A DNA stretch of 64,000 nucleotides from assembly GCF_023617305.1 (NCBI RefSeq), contig NZ_CP081485.1, positions 186,001-250,000 on the forward strand. The letters are read 5' to 3'. Shown here piece by piece: positions 38,108 through 47,291 of the stretch. This stretch comes from Methanobrevibacter sp. TLL-48-HuF1 (GTDB taxonomy: Archaea > Methanobacteriota > Methanobacteria > Methanobacteriales > Methanobacteriaceae). A program made the translations under genes and the position numbers. Positions within the stretch are counted from its first letter, which is position 1, and each line of letters opens with the position of its first letter. The notes under the pieces were generated by a model. It ran no database searches and was not told where the DNA came from. It saw only the letters and a program-made list of their open reading frames with translations.

Positions 38108-38545
38108 ATGGTTGTTAGAGTTATTGAAGCAAAAGAAGATAAAGTAACAATGGCTGATTTAATAGCTGATTTGAAAAAATCAAACAAAGTAGATTATTCT
38201 GGAGCTATCTTTACTTTTGAAGGTATTGTTCGTGGAAAAGAAGAAAATATGAACCTTGAAAAACTCATACTGACTACACCCGATAAAGAAAAAACCTTAA
38301 AAGACATTGAAAATATTGTTGAAGATGCAAAAATCAAATTCAATGTTTTTGAAATATCTGTAATACATTATATTGGAGAATTTTACACAGGAGACAGTCT
38401 GTTTTTAGTTGCTGTATTAGGTGGCCATAGAGGAGAGTCACTTGATGCACTAAAAGAAGTAATTGAAAAAGTAAAATATGATGTTGAGTTTAAAAAAGAA
38501 GAAATTTCAGATAATGGAAGCAAAACAATACTGGCTGGAGGTTGA
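38108..38545 (+). CDS. moaE: Molybdopterin synthase catalytic subunit MoaE
   Basis: Inserts sulfur into precursor Z to make molybdopterin, needed for formylmethanofuran dehydrogenase (molybdenum or tungsten). Seen: AIFTFEGIVRGKEE, FEISVIHYIGEFYTGDSLF and GGHRGESLDALKEVIEKVKY with the active-site lysines, then EFKKEE. The start is ATG 38108, 8 nt after GGAGA. A Mop-type molybdate-binding protein is encoded 2.6 kb away at 41179. Confidence 0.9.
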   Translation: MVVRVIEAKEDKVTMADLIADLKKSNKVDYSGAIFTFEGIVRGKEENMNLEKLILTTPDKEKTLKDIENIVEDAKIKFNVFEISVIHYIGEFYTGDSLFLVAVLGGHRGESLDALKEVIEKVKYDVEFKKEEISDNGSKTILAGG

Positions 38546-38727
38546 TTTTTATACCTCTAATTTTTTTTATTAAATTAATAATCCTGTTTTTAGTCATTTA
38601 CTTAATAGTAAAAAACATTAAGTTTATTTTTGTTGTTCTGGCACTGATTTTCTTATTTTTCGCACTTCAGACAGTCTTCGGATATGATGCAACAGCTATT
38701 TTAACTCAGGTATTTTCATATAATTAA
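38542..38727 (+). CDS. Small hydrophobic membrane protein, about 60 aa
   Basis: Two hydrophobic helices separated by a Lys/Asn turn (IKLIILFLVIYLIVKNIKF, then VLALIFLFFALQTVFGYDA). It overlaps the end of moaE by 4 bp. The start is doubtful: the TTG at 38542 sits directly against GGAGG, and the ATA at 38551 has better spacing but is a rare start. Probably a real small protein translated by coupling to moaE; function unknown. Confidence 0.5.
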   Translation: MIFIPLIFFIKLIILFLVIYLIVKNIKFIFVVLALIFLFFALQTVFGYDATAILTQVFSYN

Positions 38728-38741
38728 AATTATTTTTATTA

Positions 38742-41027
38742 TTAACTAACTTTTATGGTATTTCCTGTCTGGAATTCGTTCCATATTGAGGTTATGATGT
38801 ATTCTCCAGACATTAACCGAATATTTAAACTAGCTAAACCATCAGCACCAGTAATTTTATGATAAAACACTCCATTTACATTAAATGAAACATTTTGATT
38901 AGCTAGTGGTCTGCCCTGACCGTTAAGCACCTGTGCTGTAAATCTGCTGCCGTCCAGATAGTCCATAATAAGATTTTGCGTTACTAATGTCGGCAATACA
39001 TTAACCTGCTTTCCTATTTCAAGTCCGTCAAAGATTGTTGTAATAACATATTTTCCAGGTCTTAAATTGATTGCTAAACTAGCTGAACCAGTTAAATCAG
39101 TTTCACAGGTGTAGAATATTCCATTTATATTGAATGTTACATTTTTATTAATAGCTAAACTTCCATCTTTATTATAAAGTGTTACATTGAATTTGGAAGC
39201 ATTTAAATAATATTTTGTTAAATCACAAGCTGCAATTAAACTTTTTACAGTGATATTGAATCCTCTTTCTTCAGAATTTGCCGGATTATAGGCAGTTAAA
39301 ATATAATTGTCCGGCCTTAATTTAATTCCTAATTTAGCTACACCTTTACCATCAGTTTCACGAGTGTAAAACACACCATTAATATTGAATTTAACTTTGC
39401 TGTTAGCTAATGCACATCCAGTATTATCTAAAAATTCAGCAATGAATTCTGTACCATTCTGATACATTAAAACAGTATCTCGAGCTAAAACAGTTGATTT
39501 GACATTTATTTTTCCGCTAGCTTCAGTTGGATTGTAAATGAAGTTTCCATTATAACTTACATTAACCAGATAGTGATTAGCTTTCAAATTGACTGTTAAA
39601 AATGCCAAACCTTCATTATCTGTTGTTCGATTATAAACTCCTCCATTGATATTAAATGTTACTATAGCATTAGCTATTGGCTTTTTGAAATTATCAGACA
39701 AATTAGCCATTAATCGGGAACCGTCTTTATAATACATCTCAAGATCATTAAGACTTAAAAATGCATTTTGAACTGCATCAACAGTTGTATTTAAGATTTC
39801 ATTGTCCACAATAGCTGTTATTACATATTTACCTGAAGTATTTGTCTGGAATATGTTTCCGATTATATCCCCACCTGTGCTTTTAAATATTGCATTTCTT
39901 TTAAAAACTGCATTGTTCCATATCAACCTAATAGCTGTTGGCGTATTAACTTTAACTTCAGAATCCATATTCAGTTTTACAGCAGTATAGTTTTTAATGC
40001 TTATCTGACCGTTTATTAAATTACTGAAATTCGGATTGTTATCTGCCCACCAGTTATCATTTAAATCCATTTTTTCCCTGAAATTTTCATAATAGATTGT
40101 ATTGGTATTGTTGATAAATCCGCAATAGTTAATCTGACCCCCTGTACTTCTTATATAAATTGCCCCACCTTCCGGAGATGTATTGTTTAAATATTCGCAG
40201 TTATAACTTTCAAAAATCCCATATCCATTTTTTCCGTTTGTATAAACTGCTCCGCCACATTTGCCTGCTGTATTATTAATGAATGATGAATTATAAATTC
40301 TTGTTATTCCTGTCCAGTGATAAACAGCTCCACCATAATTATCATTACCTGAAGCTGTGTTATTAATAAAACTGCAATTGAAAATATCTGCATAAGAATC
40401 ATTTATTTTAAGTGCTCCTCCATTTCTTCCAGCACTATTAAACTCAAATGTAGAGTTAATTATTGTTGTATGGCTCCTTTCAAGACTGGATATGCATCCT
40501 GCATCACGTATTGCTGTATTATTTGAAAAATAGCTGGAAATTACTGTTAAATTACCGTGATTATCAATGCATATTCCATTGATTCCGCTGTTTTCAATAA
40601 ATTTTGAATCCATGATTTTTAAGCTGGCATCTTTATTTACAGTTATTCCGCCATACCCTTCAGTAAATGTGATTCCTTTAACTGTTATGTTATTGCCTGT
40701 TATTTTAAAAAAGTTTTCATAATTTTGCCCGGTAAAAACAGTGTTTTCACAGCCAATAATATTCAGATTATTCTTTGATATTTCCAGTCCGTTATTATGA
40801 GGACCATTGTAATATCCATTATTGACGATAATAGTATCGTTATCATTAGCTTTGTTTAATGCTGAATCTAAACAATTAAATGGATTGCTGCTGGAACCGT
40901 CTCCATCATCAGATCCTGCTTTTACATACCATAAATTTTCCTGAGTTATATTATCATCAGCTGCAGCCAATGGTATTGTTAACAGCAGAAAAAATAAGCT
41001 TATTAAAAATACAACCTTTTTATTCAT
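38742..41027 (-). CDS. Adhesin-like protein: beta-helix plus four Ig-like repeats
   Basis: 761 residues. Residues 1-23 form a signal peptide ending in PLAAA. Residues about 33-330 are a right-handed parallel beta-helix of the pectate-lyase/polymorphic-outer-membrane type, with recurrent SxFINNTA and GGAVY units. After a linker come four Ig-like repeats of about 85 residues, each holding FNINGxFYxxxTDxxGxAxLxI. There is no C-terminal membrane helix or sorting motif, so attachment to the wall is not explained. This is the typical build of Methanobrevibacter surface adhesins. Monocistronic, with 150 bp between it and the divergent Mop gene. Confidence 0.85.
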   Translation of the reverse strand: MNKKVVFLISLFFLLLTIPLAAADDNITQENLWYVKAGSDDGDGSSSNPFNCLDSALNKANDNDTIIVNNGYYNGPHNNGLEISKNNLNIIGCENTVFTGQNYENFFKITGNNITVKGITFTEGYGGITVNKDASLKIMDSKFIENSGINGICIDNHGNLTVISSYFSNNTAIRDAGCISSLERSHTTIINSTFEFNSAGRNGGALKINDSYADIFNCSFINNTASGNDNYGGAVYHWTGITRIYNSSFINNTAGKCGGAVYTNGKNGYGIFESYNCEYLNNTSPEGGAIYIRSTGGQINYCGFINNTNTIYYENFREKMDLNDNWWADNNPNFSNLINGQISIKNYTAVKLNMDSEVKVNTPTAIRLIWNNAVFKRNAIFKSTGGDIIGNIFQTNTSGKYVITAIVDNEILNTTVDAVQNAFLSLNDLEMYYKDGSRLMANLSDNFKKPIANAIVTFNINGGVYNRTTDNEGLAFLTVNLKANHYLVNVSYNGNFIYNPTEASGKINVKSTVLARDTVLMYQNGTEFIAEFLDNTGCALANSKVKFNINGVFYTRETDGKGVAKLGIKLRPDNYILTAYNPANSEERGFNITVKSLIAACDLTKYYLNASKFNVTLYNKDGSLAINKNVTFNINGIFYTCETDLTGSASLAINLRPGKYVITTIFDGLEIGKQVNVLPTLVTQNLIMDYLDGSRFTAQVLNGQGRPLANQNVSFNVNGVFYHKITGADGLASLNIRLMSGEYIITSIWNEFQTGNTIKVS
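38745..39776 (-). repeat. Four tandem Ig-like repeat units inside the adhesin
   Basis: Four units of about 85 codons encode a shared core: a strand before LANSKVKFNINGVFY, then an ETDGKG turn, then a LRPGxYxIT strand. The protein core is well kept while the DNA of the units has diverged, so they are old duplications and not a recent array. They form the stalk or the outer end of the adhesin. Confidence 0.7.
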
Positions 41028-41114
41028 ATTAATATATTGTATTTAAATAATACTTTAAATATCGATATGTAAAAAAATATGTAATCGTTGTAAAAAGTTT
41101 TAATATTCCATAAA

Positions 41115-41130
41115 ACGAAAGATTTATATG
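41115..41130 (+). promoter_or_regulatory. Promoter of the Mop gene (BRE and TATA)
   Basis: CGAAAG followed by ATTTATATG is a good archaeal BRE-TATA pair about 50 bp upstream of the Mop ATG. Initiation is predicted near 41150-41155, leaving a short leader with the AAGGAGA ribosome site at about 41165. Confidence 0.6.
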
Positions 41131-41178
41131 CAATTCGATGTTAATATATTATTGAAAATATCCTAAGGAGATTTTAAA

Positions 41179-41388
41179 ATGGAAATCAGTGCTAGAAATA
41201 AAATGAATGGAAAAATAACCGACATTAAAACTGGTGGAGTTATGGCTAGTGTTAAAATCCAAGTTGAAGAACCTGGTGAAATTACAGCTTTAATTACCAA
41301 AGAATCCGTTGAAAAACTCGGTTTAAAAGAAGGAGATGATGCAACAGCTATCATCAAATCAACTGAAATTATTGTAGGTAAAGAATAA
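41179..41388 (+). CDS. Molybdate-binding Mop (molbindin-like) protein
   Basis: 69 residues equal to one TOBE/Mop domain: ARNKMNGKITDIKTGGVMAS, EITALITKESVEKLGLKEGD, then ATAIIKSTEIIVG. Single-domain Mop proteins form hexamers that store molybdate or tungstate in the cytoplasm. This fits the metal demand of formylmethanofuran dehydrogenase and the moaE gene nearby. Strong ribosome site and promoter upstream. Confidence 0.9.
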   Translation: MEISARNKMNGKITDIKTGGVMASVKIQVEEPGEITALITKESVEKLGLKEGDDATAIIKSTEIIVGKE

Positions 41389-41527
41389 TTACCTACAAAC
41401 TTATTTTTTATCACCAATACCAATATATAATCCAAATTCTACAACCAAAAAGCCAGAATCATTATTAAAATTCCTATTTAATACAGATTCGATTGTTTTA
41501 AATAAATTGAAATTTAAATTAAAAAAT

Positions 41528-42013
41528 ATGAAAATCGAATTAGAATCTATTGGAACTATACATACCGAGTTTGAAAATATTGAAGGTATGCCTATACAGC
41601 CAACAGGTGCAAAAGGCATTAAAGGAAAAATAGTACTTGATGAAAAATATGCAGCAGGTTTAAAGGATTTGGAAGATTTTTCCCACATACATTTGCTTTA
41701 CCTGCTCCATAAAGTTGAAGGATATCTGCTGGAAGTAAAACCTTTTATGGACAATAACACACACGGAGTTTTCGCAACAAGATCTCCCAAAAGACCAAAC
41801 CGCATAGGTTCTTCTGTAGTAAAATTAGATAAAATTGAAGGAAATACCATATACATCTCAAATATTGATGTTCTGAATGACACACCATTACTGGACATTA
41901 AGCCTTATGTTCCTCAGTTATACGAAGACACAATTGATGATTTAAAAATAGGTTGGTTTGAGAATAACCATAAAAAGGCTAAATCTCAAAAATCTGATGA
42001 CAGATTTAAATAA
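41528..42013 (+). CDS. TrmO/TsaA-like tRNA methyltransferase
   Basis: About 161 residues of the TrmO (YaeB/TsaA) family, which N6-methylates t6A37 of certain tRNAs with S-adenosylmethionine. Conserved GTIHTEFEN, FSHIHLLYLLHKV, the FATRSPKRPNRIGSSVVKL box and DVLNDTPLLDIKPYVP are all present. The C-terminal domain of bacterial TrmO is absent, usual in archaea. ATG 41528 has no Shine-Dalgarno. It ends back to back with the thioesterase gene. Confidence 0.85.
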   Translation: MKIELESIGTIHTEFENIEGMPIQPTGAKGIKGKIVLDEKYAAGLKDLEDFSHIHLLYLLHKVEGYLLEVKPFMDNNTHGVFATRSPKRPNRIGSSVVKLDKIEGNTIYISNIDVLNDTPLLDIKPYVPQLYEDTIDDLKIGWFENNHKKAKSQKSDDRFK

Positions 42014-42433
42014 TTATTCTTTTCCAAATTCATCTACAGGAATTAAATGTTTTTCAAGCTGCAATCTGATATCCTCAGGTATTGGAACTGATTTTTGTTC
42101 CATAAAATCAAAGTGAACAAGAACACAAGTTCCTTTAACTTTTAATTTTCCGTCTTGCCATGCTTCCTGACCTAATGTAAAAGAGCTGTTTCCTATTTTT
42201 AAAAGATGGGTCCTTATTTCAACATCATGACCTAAAAAAATTTGTTTTAAGTAATCATAATCATTATGAACTAAAATTAATTTCCAGTGTTCATAATCAA
42301 CTTTTAAATCAGGAGTGAATATTCTGAATAATTCATTTCTCCCGGTTTCAAACCAATCACCTAATGTATTGTTGTTAATATGCCTTAAACCATCAAGATC
42401 TCCAAATTTTGGTGTGACAGTAGTTTTAAACAT
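42014..42433 (-). CDS. Hotdog-fold acyl-CoA thioesterase (4HBT/YbgC-like)
   Basis: 139 residues with the hotdog motif FGDLDGLRHINNNTLGDWFE, where the Asp/His pair and long helix mark 4-hydroxybenzoyl-CoA thioesterase relatives. Natural substrate unknown. It converges with trmO and sits 32 bp downstream of the M42 peptidase gene on the same strand, possibly the same transcript. Confidence 0.8.
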   Translation of the reverse strand: MFKTTVTPKFGDLDGLRHINNNTLGDWFETGRNELFRIFTPDLKVDYEHWKLILVHNDYDYLKQIFLGHDVEIRTHLLKIGNSSFTLGQEAWQDGKLKVKGTCVLVHFDFMEQKSVPIPEDIRLQLEKHLIPVDEFGKE

Positions 42434-42465
42434 TTTTTATAATCTCCAAAAAAAATTGAAAAAAG

Positions 42466-43497
42466 CTATAAAGAGTTTATAGCTTCTGTAATTAACTGAA
42501 TAGTTGATTCAACATCTTTCATACTGCAGACACTTACAGTAGTATGTATATATCTAGTTGGAACTGATAAAACTCCAGTTGGAATTCCTTCCCTTGTTAA
42601 GTGAATAGCTGTACCGTCAGTTGTTCCGCCGTCACTTACTTCTAACTGGTAATCAATTTCATTTTCATCACCTGCTTTAATAAGCAAGTCTTTAATTGAT
42701 TGTTGAGTAAGGATTCCACGTCCGCTTGCATCAGCTAAAATTATAGCCGGACCTTTACCCATTACCACTGGTGCTTCTTCAGGTTTAATTCCAGGATGGT
42801 CTCCGGATAAGGTAACGTCTAATGCAATAGCCATATCAGGATTTAATTTAAATGCAGAAGTTTTTGCTCCTTTAAGACCTACTTCTTCCTGTACAGTACC
42901 TACACCGTAAACAGTAGCTCTTGTGTTTACTCTTTTTAAAACTTCCATCATTACATAACAGCCTACACGATTATCTAATGCTTTACCCATAATTAAATCG
43001 TTTGGATATTCTTCAAACCAGGCTCTGAAACTTATTTTATCTCCAATACGAATCATTTTTTCTGCATCTTCCTGGTCTTTTGCACCGATATCAATAAACA
43101 TGTCGTCTGCTTTTACAACTTTGTTTCTTTCTTCAGGTTTTGTAACATGAGGTGGTTTTGAGCCAATAACCCCCGGAACATCTTCTCCAATGCTGCTGTG
43201 AATAATTACAGACTGATTCATTAGCATTTGGTCATTAATTCCACCGATTGTTGAGAATTTGACATATCCTTTTTCATCAATATATCTGACCATCAATCCG
43301 ATTTCATCCATATGGGAAGCTAACATTACAGTAGGTGCTTTTTTCTCACCTTTTTTAGTAGCTATTACATTACCCATACTGTCTTCTTCAATAGAATCAG
43401 CAACATCTTTTAATTCTCTTTTAATAATGTTTGCTATTTTTTCTTCAGATCCAGAAACACCTGGAGTTAAAGAAAGCTCTTTCATTAATTCCATCAT
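42466..43497 (-). CDS. M42 family metallo-aminopeptidase
   Basis: 343 residues of the tetrahedral aminopeptidase/FrvX family. Two-zinc site residues are in [11 protein letters not shown] (His), [13 protein letters not shown] (Asp), [11 protein letters not shown] (catalytic Glu-Glu), VTLSGDHPG (Asp) and the C-terminal [10 protein letters not shown] (His). It degrades peptides released by the proteasome. GGTGAT overlaps the first of two consecutive ATGs, so the true start may be the second ATG or the ATG at 43485. Confidence 0.9.
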   Translation of the reverse strand: MMELMKELSLTPGVSGSEEKIANIIKRELKDVADSIEEDSMGNVIATKKGEKKAPTVMLASHMDEIGLMVRYIDEKGYVKFSTIGGINDQMLMNQSVIIHSSIGEDVPGVIGSKPPHVTKPEERNKVVKADDMFIDIGAKDQEDAEKMIRIGDKISFRAWFEEYPNDLIMGKALDNRVGCYVMMEVLKRVNTRATVYGVGTVQEEVGLKGAKTSAFKLNPDMAIALDVTLSGDHPGIKPEEAPVVMGKGPAIILADASGRGILTQQSIKDLLIKAGDENEIDYQLEVSDGGTTDGTAIHLTREGIPTGVLSVPTRYIHTTVSVCSMKDVESTIQLITEAINSL

Positions 43498-43564
43498 ATC
43501 ACCACTAAATAAATGTATTTTTTATATTATAAATAGTTTAAAAAATAAGTAAAAGTAAGAAGAT

Positions 43565-44644
43565 TTACTTCTTATTTGTTAATGCCTTAAATCCAATTGT
43601 AGTTGTACTGTATTTGGTTCCAGCAGCTTTAATAACATCCTGGATTTTAGATGTAAGATAAGATTCAGGTCTCCAAGGTGCATCTTTATCTTCACCAACA
43701 ACAGAAACTTCATCAACAATGTCATTTTCAAGAAGGTATACTAAAATAGCTGATACTACACCACCGTCCTGACCCATAATTGAATCTGCTTTTACAGAGT
43801 AAATTTCAAGGTATTCACCTAACGGCTGTTCATCAATTCCTTCAGGATATATTGCATCACTGATAAATGTTCTAGGACATGCAAAGTAACATGCATGACA
43901 TTCTTCTTCACATTCTTTTATTGATACCGGTTTTCTGTTGTTTATCTGAATAGCTTCAATTGGACAGACATATTCACATGCACCGCATAAAACACATGCT
44001 CCTACACTGATTACATCGTTTTGCAAGTTATCAAATTGGCATTTGCTGCATTCATCATAAAACTCTTCTTCAGATATTTGTCTTTTTGATAAAACAGGTC
44101 TTCCGATAGCTTCCCGTTTCTTGTAAATCCTTGTATTTTTAGTGATTTTCTGATTAGCTATTTTTTCCAATAAATCCTGACCTTTTTTGGAAATCGGTTC
44201 AGCTTCAATGTATCCTTCAGCTATACATGCATCAATTATTTGTTTACCTTTTTCAGTTCTTACAATAACAGTTGACTGATACTTCGGAGAACCAACAGAT
44301 CCAACAGAAATATCTGAAACATCAGAAGTATAATCAGTACAGATATGGCAATTTTTACGAGTAAAAGGTTCAGTTTCAGCTATTGGTATTTTAAATACAT
44401 TACCATCTATTAAATATGCAACAAATTGTCCTTTTTCTATTCTAAATTCTTTAACTTCAAATAATTCAATACCCTGACTTTTTAAATATCTTTTAAGATA
44501 CTGGTATGAGAAGTTTTCCATACAAAACAAACCTATTTTAACATCAATAGGAGAACCGCCGGTTTTTTCTTCATATCTATTAATTTTTGTAGCTGCTAAA
44601 ATTTGGCAAGGAGTTCCTACCATAGCTGTTTTCTTATTACCCAT
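43565..44644 (-). CDS. FrhB-like F420/flavin iron-sulfur protein with swapped domain order
   Basis: 359 residues. The protein starts KKTAMVGTPCQILAA and runs through GLFCMENFSYQYLKRYL, FTRKNCHICTDYTSDVSDIS and VGSVGSPKYQSTVIVRTEKG: this is the FrhB/FdhB C-terminal domain. Two ferredoxin-type clusters follow (CVLCGACEYVCP, CEEECHACYFACP). The chain ends with GQDGGVVSAILVYLLENDIV to KAAGTKYS, which is the FrhB/FdhB N-terminal domain. Usual members have these domains in the opposite order. Likely passes electrons between F420H2 or another donor and a partner. Start ATG 44644 behind GAGGTGA. Confidence 0.8.
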   Translation of the reverse strand: MGNKKTAMVGTPCQILAATKINRYEEKTGGSPIDVKIGLFCMENFSYQYLKRYLKSQGIELFEVKEFRIEKGQFVAYLIDGNVFKIPIAETEPFTRKNCHICTDYTSDVSDISVGSVGSPKYQSTVIVRTEKGKQIIDACIAEGYIEAEPISKKGQDLLEKIANQKITKNTRIYKKREAIGRPVLSKRQISEEEFYDECSKCQFDNLQNDVISVGACVLCGACEYVCPIEAIQINNRKPVSIKECEEECHACYFACPRTFISDAIYPEGIDEQPLGEYLEIYSVKADSIMGQDGGVVSAILVYLLENDIVDEVSVVGEDKDAPWRPESYLTSKIQDVIKAAGTKYSTTTIGFKALTNKK

Positions 44645-44891
44645 ATTTTTCACCTCTTATGCTAACATAATCATATTAATATAATATATGTGTCGTAATA
44701 TCATTTAAAGTTTTTTATCAAACTAAACAAAATACTTTAAAAGCAAATTAAAACAAAAATTTGTTTAGATAATCTAATTTATACCAAATAAAACTATACA
44801 AAAATACAATTATAGTATAAAATATTAAATAATATTTAAACAACACATTTAAATAATACATAATTATTATTAATAAAACAAAGGTGAGAGT

Positions 44892-45668
44892 ATGAAAACA
44901 TTTACAAAAATTGCTAAAATCTATTTTAGCCCATCAAGTACAACAAGGAAAATAGTAGATGAAATAGCCAATAAATTTGAAGGCACGCAAGAAGAATACG
45001 ACTTATTAAATGTAGCTGGTGGAAATTCTCCAAAAGAGTTTGATGATGACACATTAGTAATTGTAGGAATGCCTATTTTTGCAGGAAGACTTCCGAAAAC
45101 AGCCAGTACAAAATTAATGAACTTTAAAGGAGAAAATATCCCTGTAATAGCTGTCGTAAACTACGGAAACATAAATATCGGAGATGCACTCCTTGAGTTA
45201 AACGACATATTAAAAGAAAACGGATTTACCATCGTAGGAACCGGTGCAACAGTCAGCCAGCACTCAATAGTAACAGATGTTGCAGCAGGCAGACCGGATG
45301 AAAAAGATTTAGAAAAGCTTAATGAATTTGTAGAAAAATGCAGGGAAAAATTAGATTCTGAAGAATTTGAAGACATTGAAGTTCCGGGCAATAAACCGTA
45401 CTGCGAATATAAAAAAGTTCAATTAACTCCAATCTGTGACGAATCATTATGTACATACTGCTACGAGTGTGTTTCATCTTGTCCTGAAGAAGCTATTCCT
45501 GATATGGACCCTGGACAAACAGATGCTGATCTTTGCAGTGCATGTACTGCCTGCATATATACATGTCCTGAAGATGCAAGATACTTTACCGGAGACTTAT
45601 TTGAAGGAATGAAAGAAAGATTCCTAACTAACTTCAACCAAAGAAAAGAAAGTGAATTTTATTTATAG
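44892..45668 (+). CDS. EFR1-type flavodoxin plus two-cluster ferredoxin
   Basis: 258 residues. The N-terminal flavodoxin-like domain has the phosphate loop YFSPSSTTRKIVDEIA and the FMN loops MPIFAGRLPK and VVNYGN. The C-terminal ferredoxin has two 4Fe-4S motifs, CTYCYECVSSCP and CSACTACIYTCP. Such EFR1 proteins are soluble electron carriers of anaerobes. It diverges from the FrhB-like gene over a 247-bp AT-rich gap, suggesting a shared redox role. Strong AAAGGTGAG ribosome site. Confidence 0.85.
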   Translation: MKTFTKIAKIYFSPSSTTRKIVDEIANKFEGTQEEYDLLNVAGGNSPKEFDDDTLVIVGMPIFAGRLPKTASTKLMNFKGENIPVIAVVNYGNINIGDALLELNDILKENGFTIVGTGATVSQHSIVTDVAAGRPDEKDLEKLNEFVEKCREKLDSEEFEDIEVPGNKPYCEYKKVQLTPICDESLCTYCYECVSSCPEEAIPDMDPGQTDADLCSACTACIYTCPEDARYFTGDLFEGMKERFLTNFNQRKESEFYL

Positions 45669-45692
45669 AAAATAGCCATGCTATTTTCTTTT

Positions 45693-47216
45693 TTAAATTC
45701 TGTTTTTTGCAACGCTTCTTACATATTCGTTTTCATCACTTGCAGCAACTTCCTTTAAAACTTTCTTATTTGAAATATTTTTAACAGCAGCTTCACGAAT
45801 TCTCCAGGAAGGCTCATTTTTAATTAATTCAATTAAAGGCTTTTGTGTTTTAACTTTAGAAACAGCTCTTACAGACAATTCCTCTGCAATATTGGCCTCA
45901 TAAACTTTAAGTAAAATATCCTCATCATCGATTTTATTTAAAGCTTTTAGAGAAAATTCGGTATCTTCATTTTCCTTAATTATTTCAATCAGGACTTTAA
46001 TATCATCAATATGAGATAAAGTCTCTTTTCTAACTTCCTCTAATTTTGCATTATGTAAAATCTGAATAAATGAAGATTCTTTGCTGATATGTTCAATAGC
46101 TTCATCAGCAGTCTCTTTAAAAGGAGTGTTGACAGCTATTTCAACAAACAACTTCTCATCAGTCAGATTAGGATTGTTAATAGCATGTGCTCTTACAAAT
46201 GAATCTACATCTTCAAGAGCTATATTGACCAGTGTTTCCTGAGAAGTAAGTTTTTTAACGGCACTCTGGCGGGCTAAGCGGTCTGCTTCACTTTTAGCTA
46301 TTTTAGTTAAAATCTCTTCATTATCAAGTTTTTTAATAGCTTCTGTTCTAACAACAGTATCATTATCCTCCAAAGCTATTTTTTCAAGCAAAGCTTCATT
46401 ATTTAACCTTTTTACCAAATCCAAACGAATATCAGCAGTTTGGGAGTTAAGTGCAATATCTTCCAATAATTTGGGATTTACAATTTTACTTAAAAGAACA
46501 TTTCTCACTTTTGTATTTTCTTCATTTTTAGCTATTTCAACTAATTTGTTTTCATCGTTAATTTTATTTATAGCAGCTATTCTTACACCGTCATCCTTAT
46601 CTTCAACAGCTACCTTCTGAAGCACTTCTTCATTATAAAAATTGCCTTTATTAACTGCCATTTTTCTGATTTCCTTATCTTTAGCTTCAAATGCAATGCT
46701 TTCCAGTATTTCCTGACTGTCAATTTTTTCCAAAGATAATTTTCTGAATTTCCTGTCAATAGCATTAATAGCAATATCCTTTAAGGTTTCCTCATCTTCG
46801 ATTTTTTCAAAGATTTCAGTTACATGCCTATTCTTTTTTTGATTAATGACAATCTCAGCTATTGACTTGTTGTTTTCACCTAATCTTTCATAAGCAAAGC
46901 TTCTGACATCATAAAATTCAGCATTTTCAGCTGCATCCCACAAAAGATCCTCATCCTGAATTTTATTTGCAGCTATTAATCTTATAGCTCTGTCAGTTAC
47001 ATGTTTGGCTATATCCAATGCTACATACTGATTTGTAATTGAATCTGTAGCCTGTGCCCTTTCATGTCTATTTTTACTGTTAACAGCTATTTCTCTTAAA
47101 GCTAACTGGGATTCTTCAATGTCCGGCTGTTTATCAATTGCTTTTCTTTTTCTTTCAACCCTTTTTACTTTTTTATTTGCATTTTTGTTCTTTTTAAATC
47201 TATCAAAAAATCCCAT
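45693..47216 (-). CDS. HEAT-repeat alpha-solenoid protein
   Basis: 507 residues. A basic N-terminus (MGFFDRFKKNKNANKKVKRV) leads to about 18 short helical repeats of 22-26 residues, each with a pattern like DEEILxKIALEDxDxxVRxxAI. No catalytic motif is visible, so it is probably a scaffold or binding platform; the basic head could touch nucleic acid or membrane. HEAT proteins of this repeat type also occur as phycobilisome-lyase-like or genome-maintenance factors, but nothing here decides. It is 75 bp downstream of the YprB-like exonuclease on the same strand. Confidence 0.72.
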   Translation of the reverse strand: MGFFDRFKKNKNANKKVKRVERKRKAIDKQPDIEESQLALREIAVNSKNRHERAQATDSITNQYVALDIAKHVTDRAIRLIAANKIQDEDLLWDAAENAEFYDVRSFAYERLGENNKSIAEIVINQKKNRHVTEIFEKIEDEETLKDIAINAIDRKFRKLSLEKIDSQEILESIAFEAKDKEIRKMAVNKGNFYNEEVLQKVAVEDKDDGVRIAAINKINDENKLVEIAKNEENTKVRNVLLSKIVNPKLLEDIALNSQTADIRLDLVKRLNNEALLEKIALEDNDTVVRTEAIKKLDNEEILTKIAKSEADRLARQSAVKKLTSQETLVNIALEDVDSFVRAHAINNPNLTDEKLFVEIAVNTPFKETADEAIEHISKESSFIQILHNAKLEEVRKETLSHIDDIKVLIEIIKENEDTEFSLKALNKIDDEDILLKVYEANIAEELSVRAVSKVKTQKPLIELIKNEPSWRIREAAVKNISNKKVLKEVAASDENEYVRSVAKNRI

Positions 47217-47291
47217 TGTAATTCCTCATTTGATACTTATTATATTTTATAATAAAAATAGTTTATTTTACATAACATATCTATAAAATCA

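Noticed and set aside
44645-44891. Hidden N-terminal FrhB domain upstream of the permuted gene
   Set aside because: The gap between the two divergent genes is AT-rich with stops in all frames and no GQxGG-like motif; it holds only promoter-like AT stretches.
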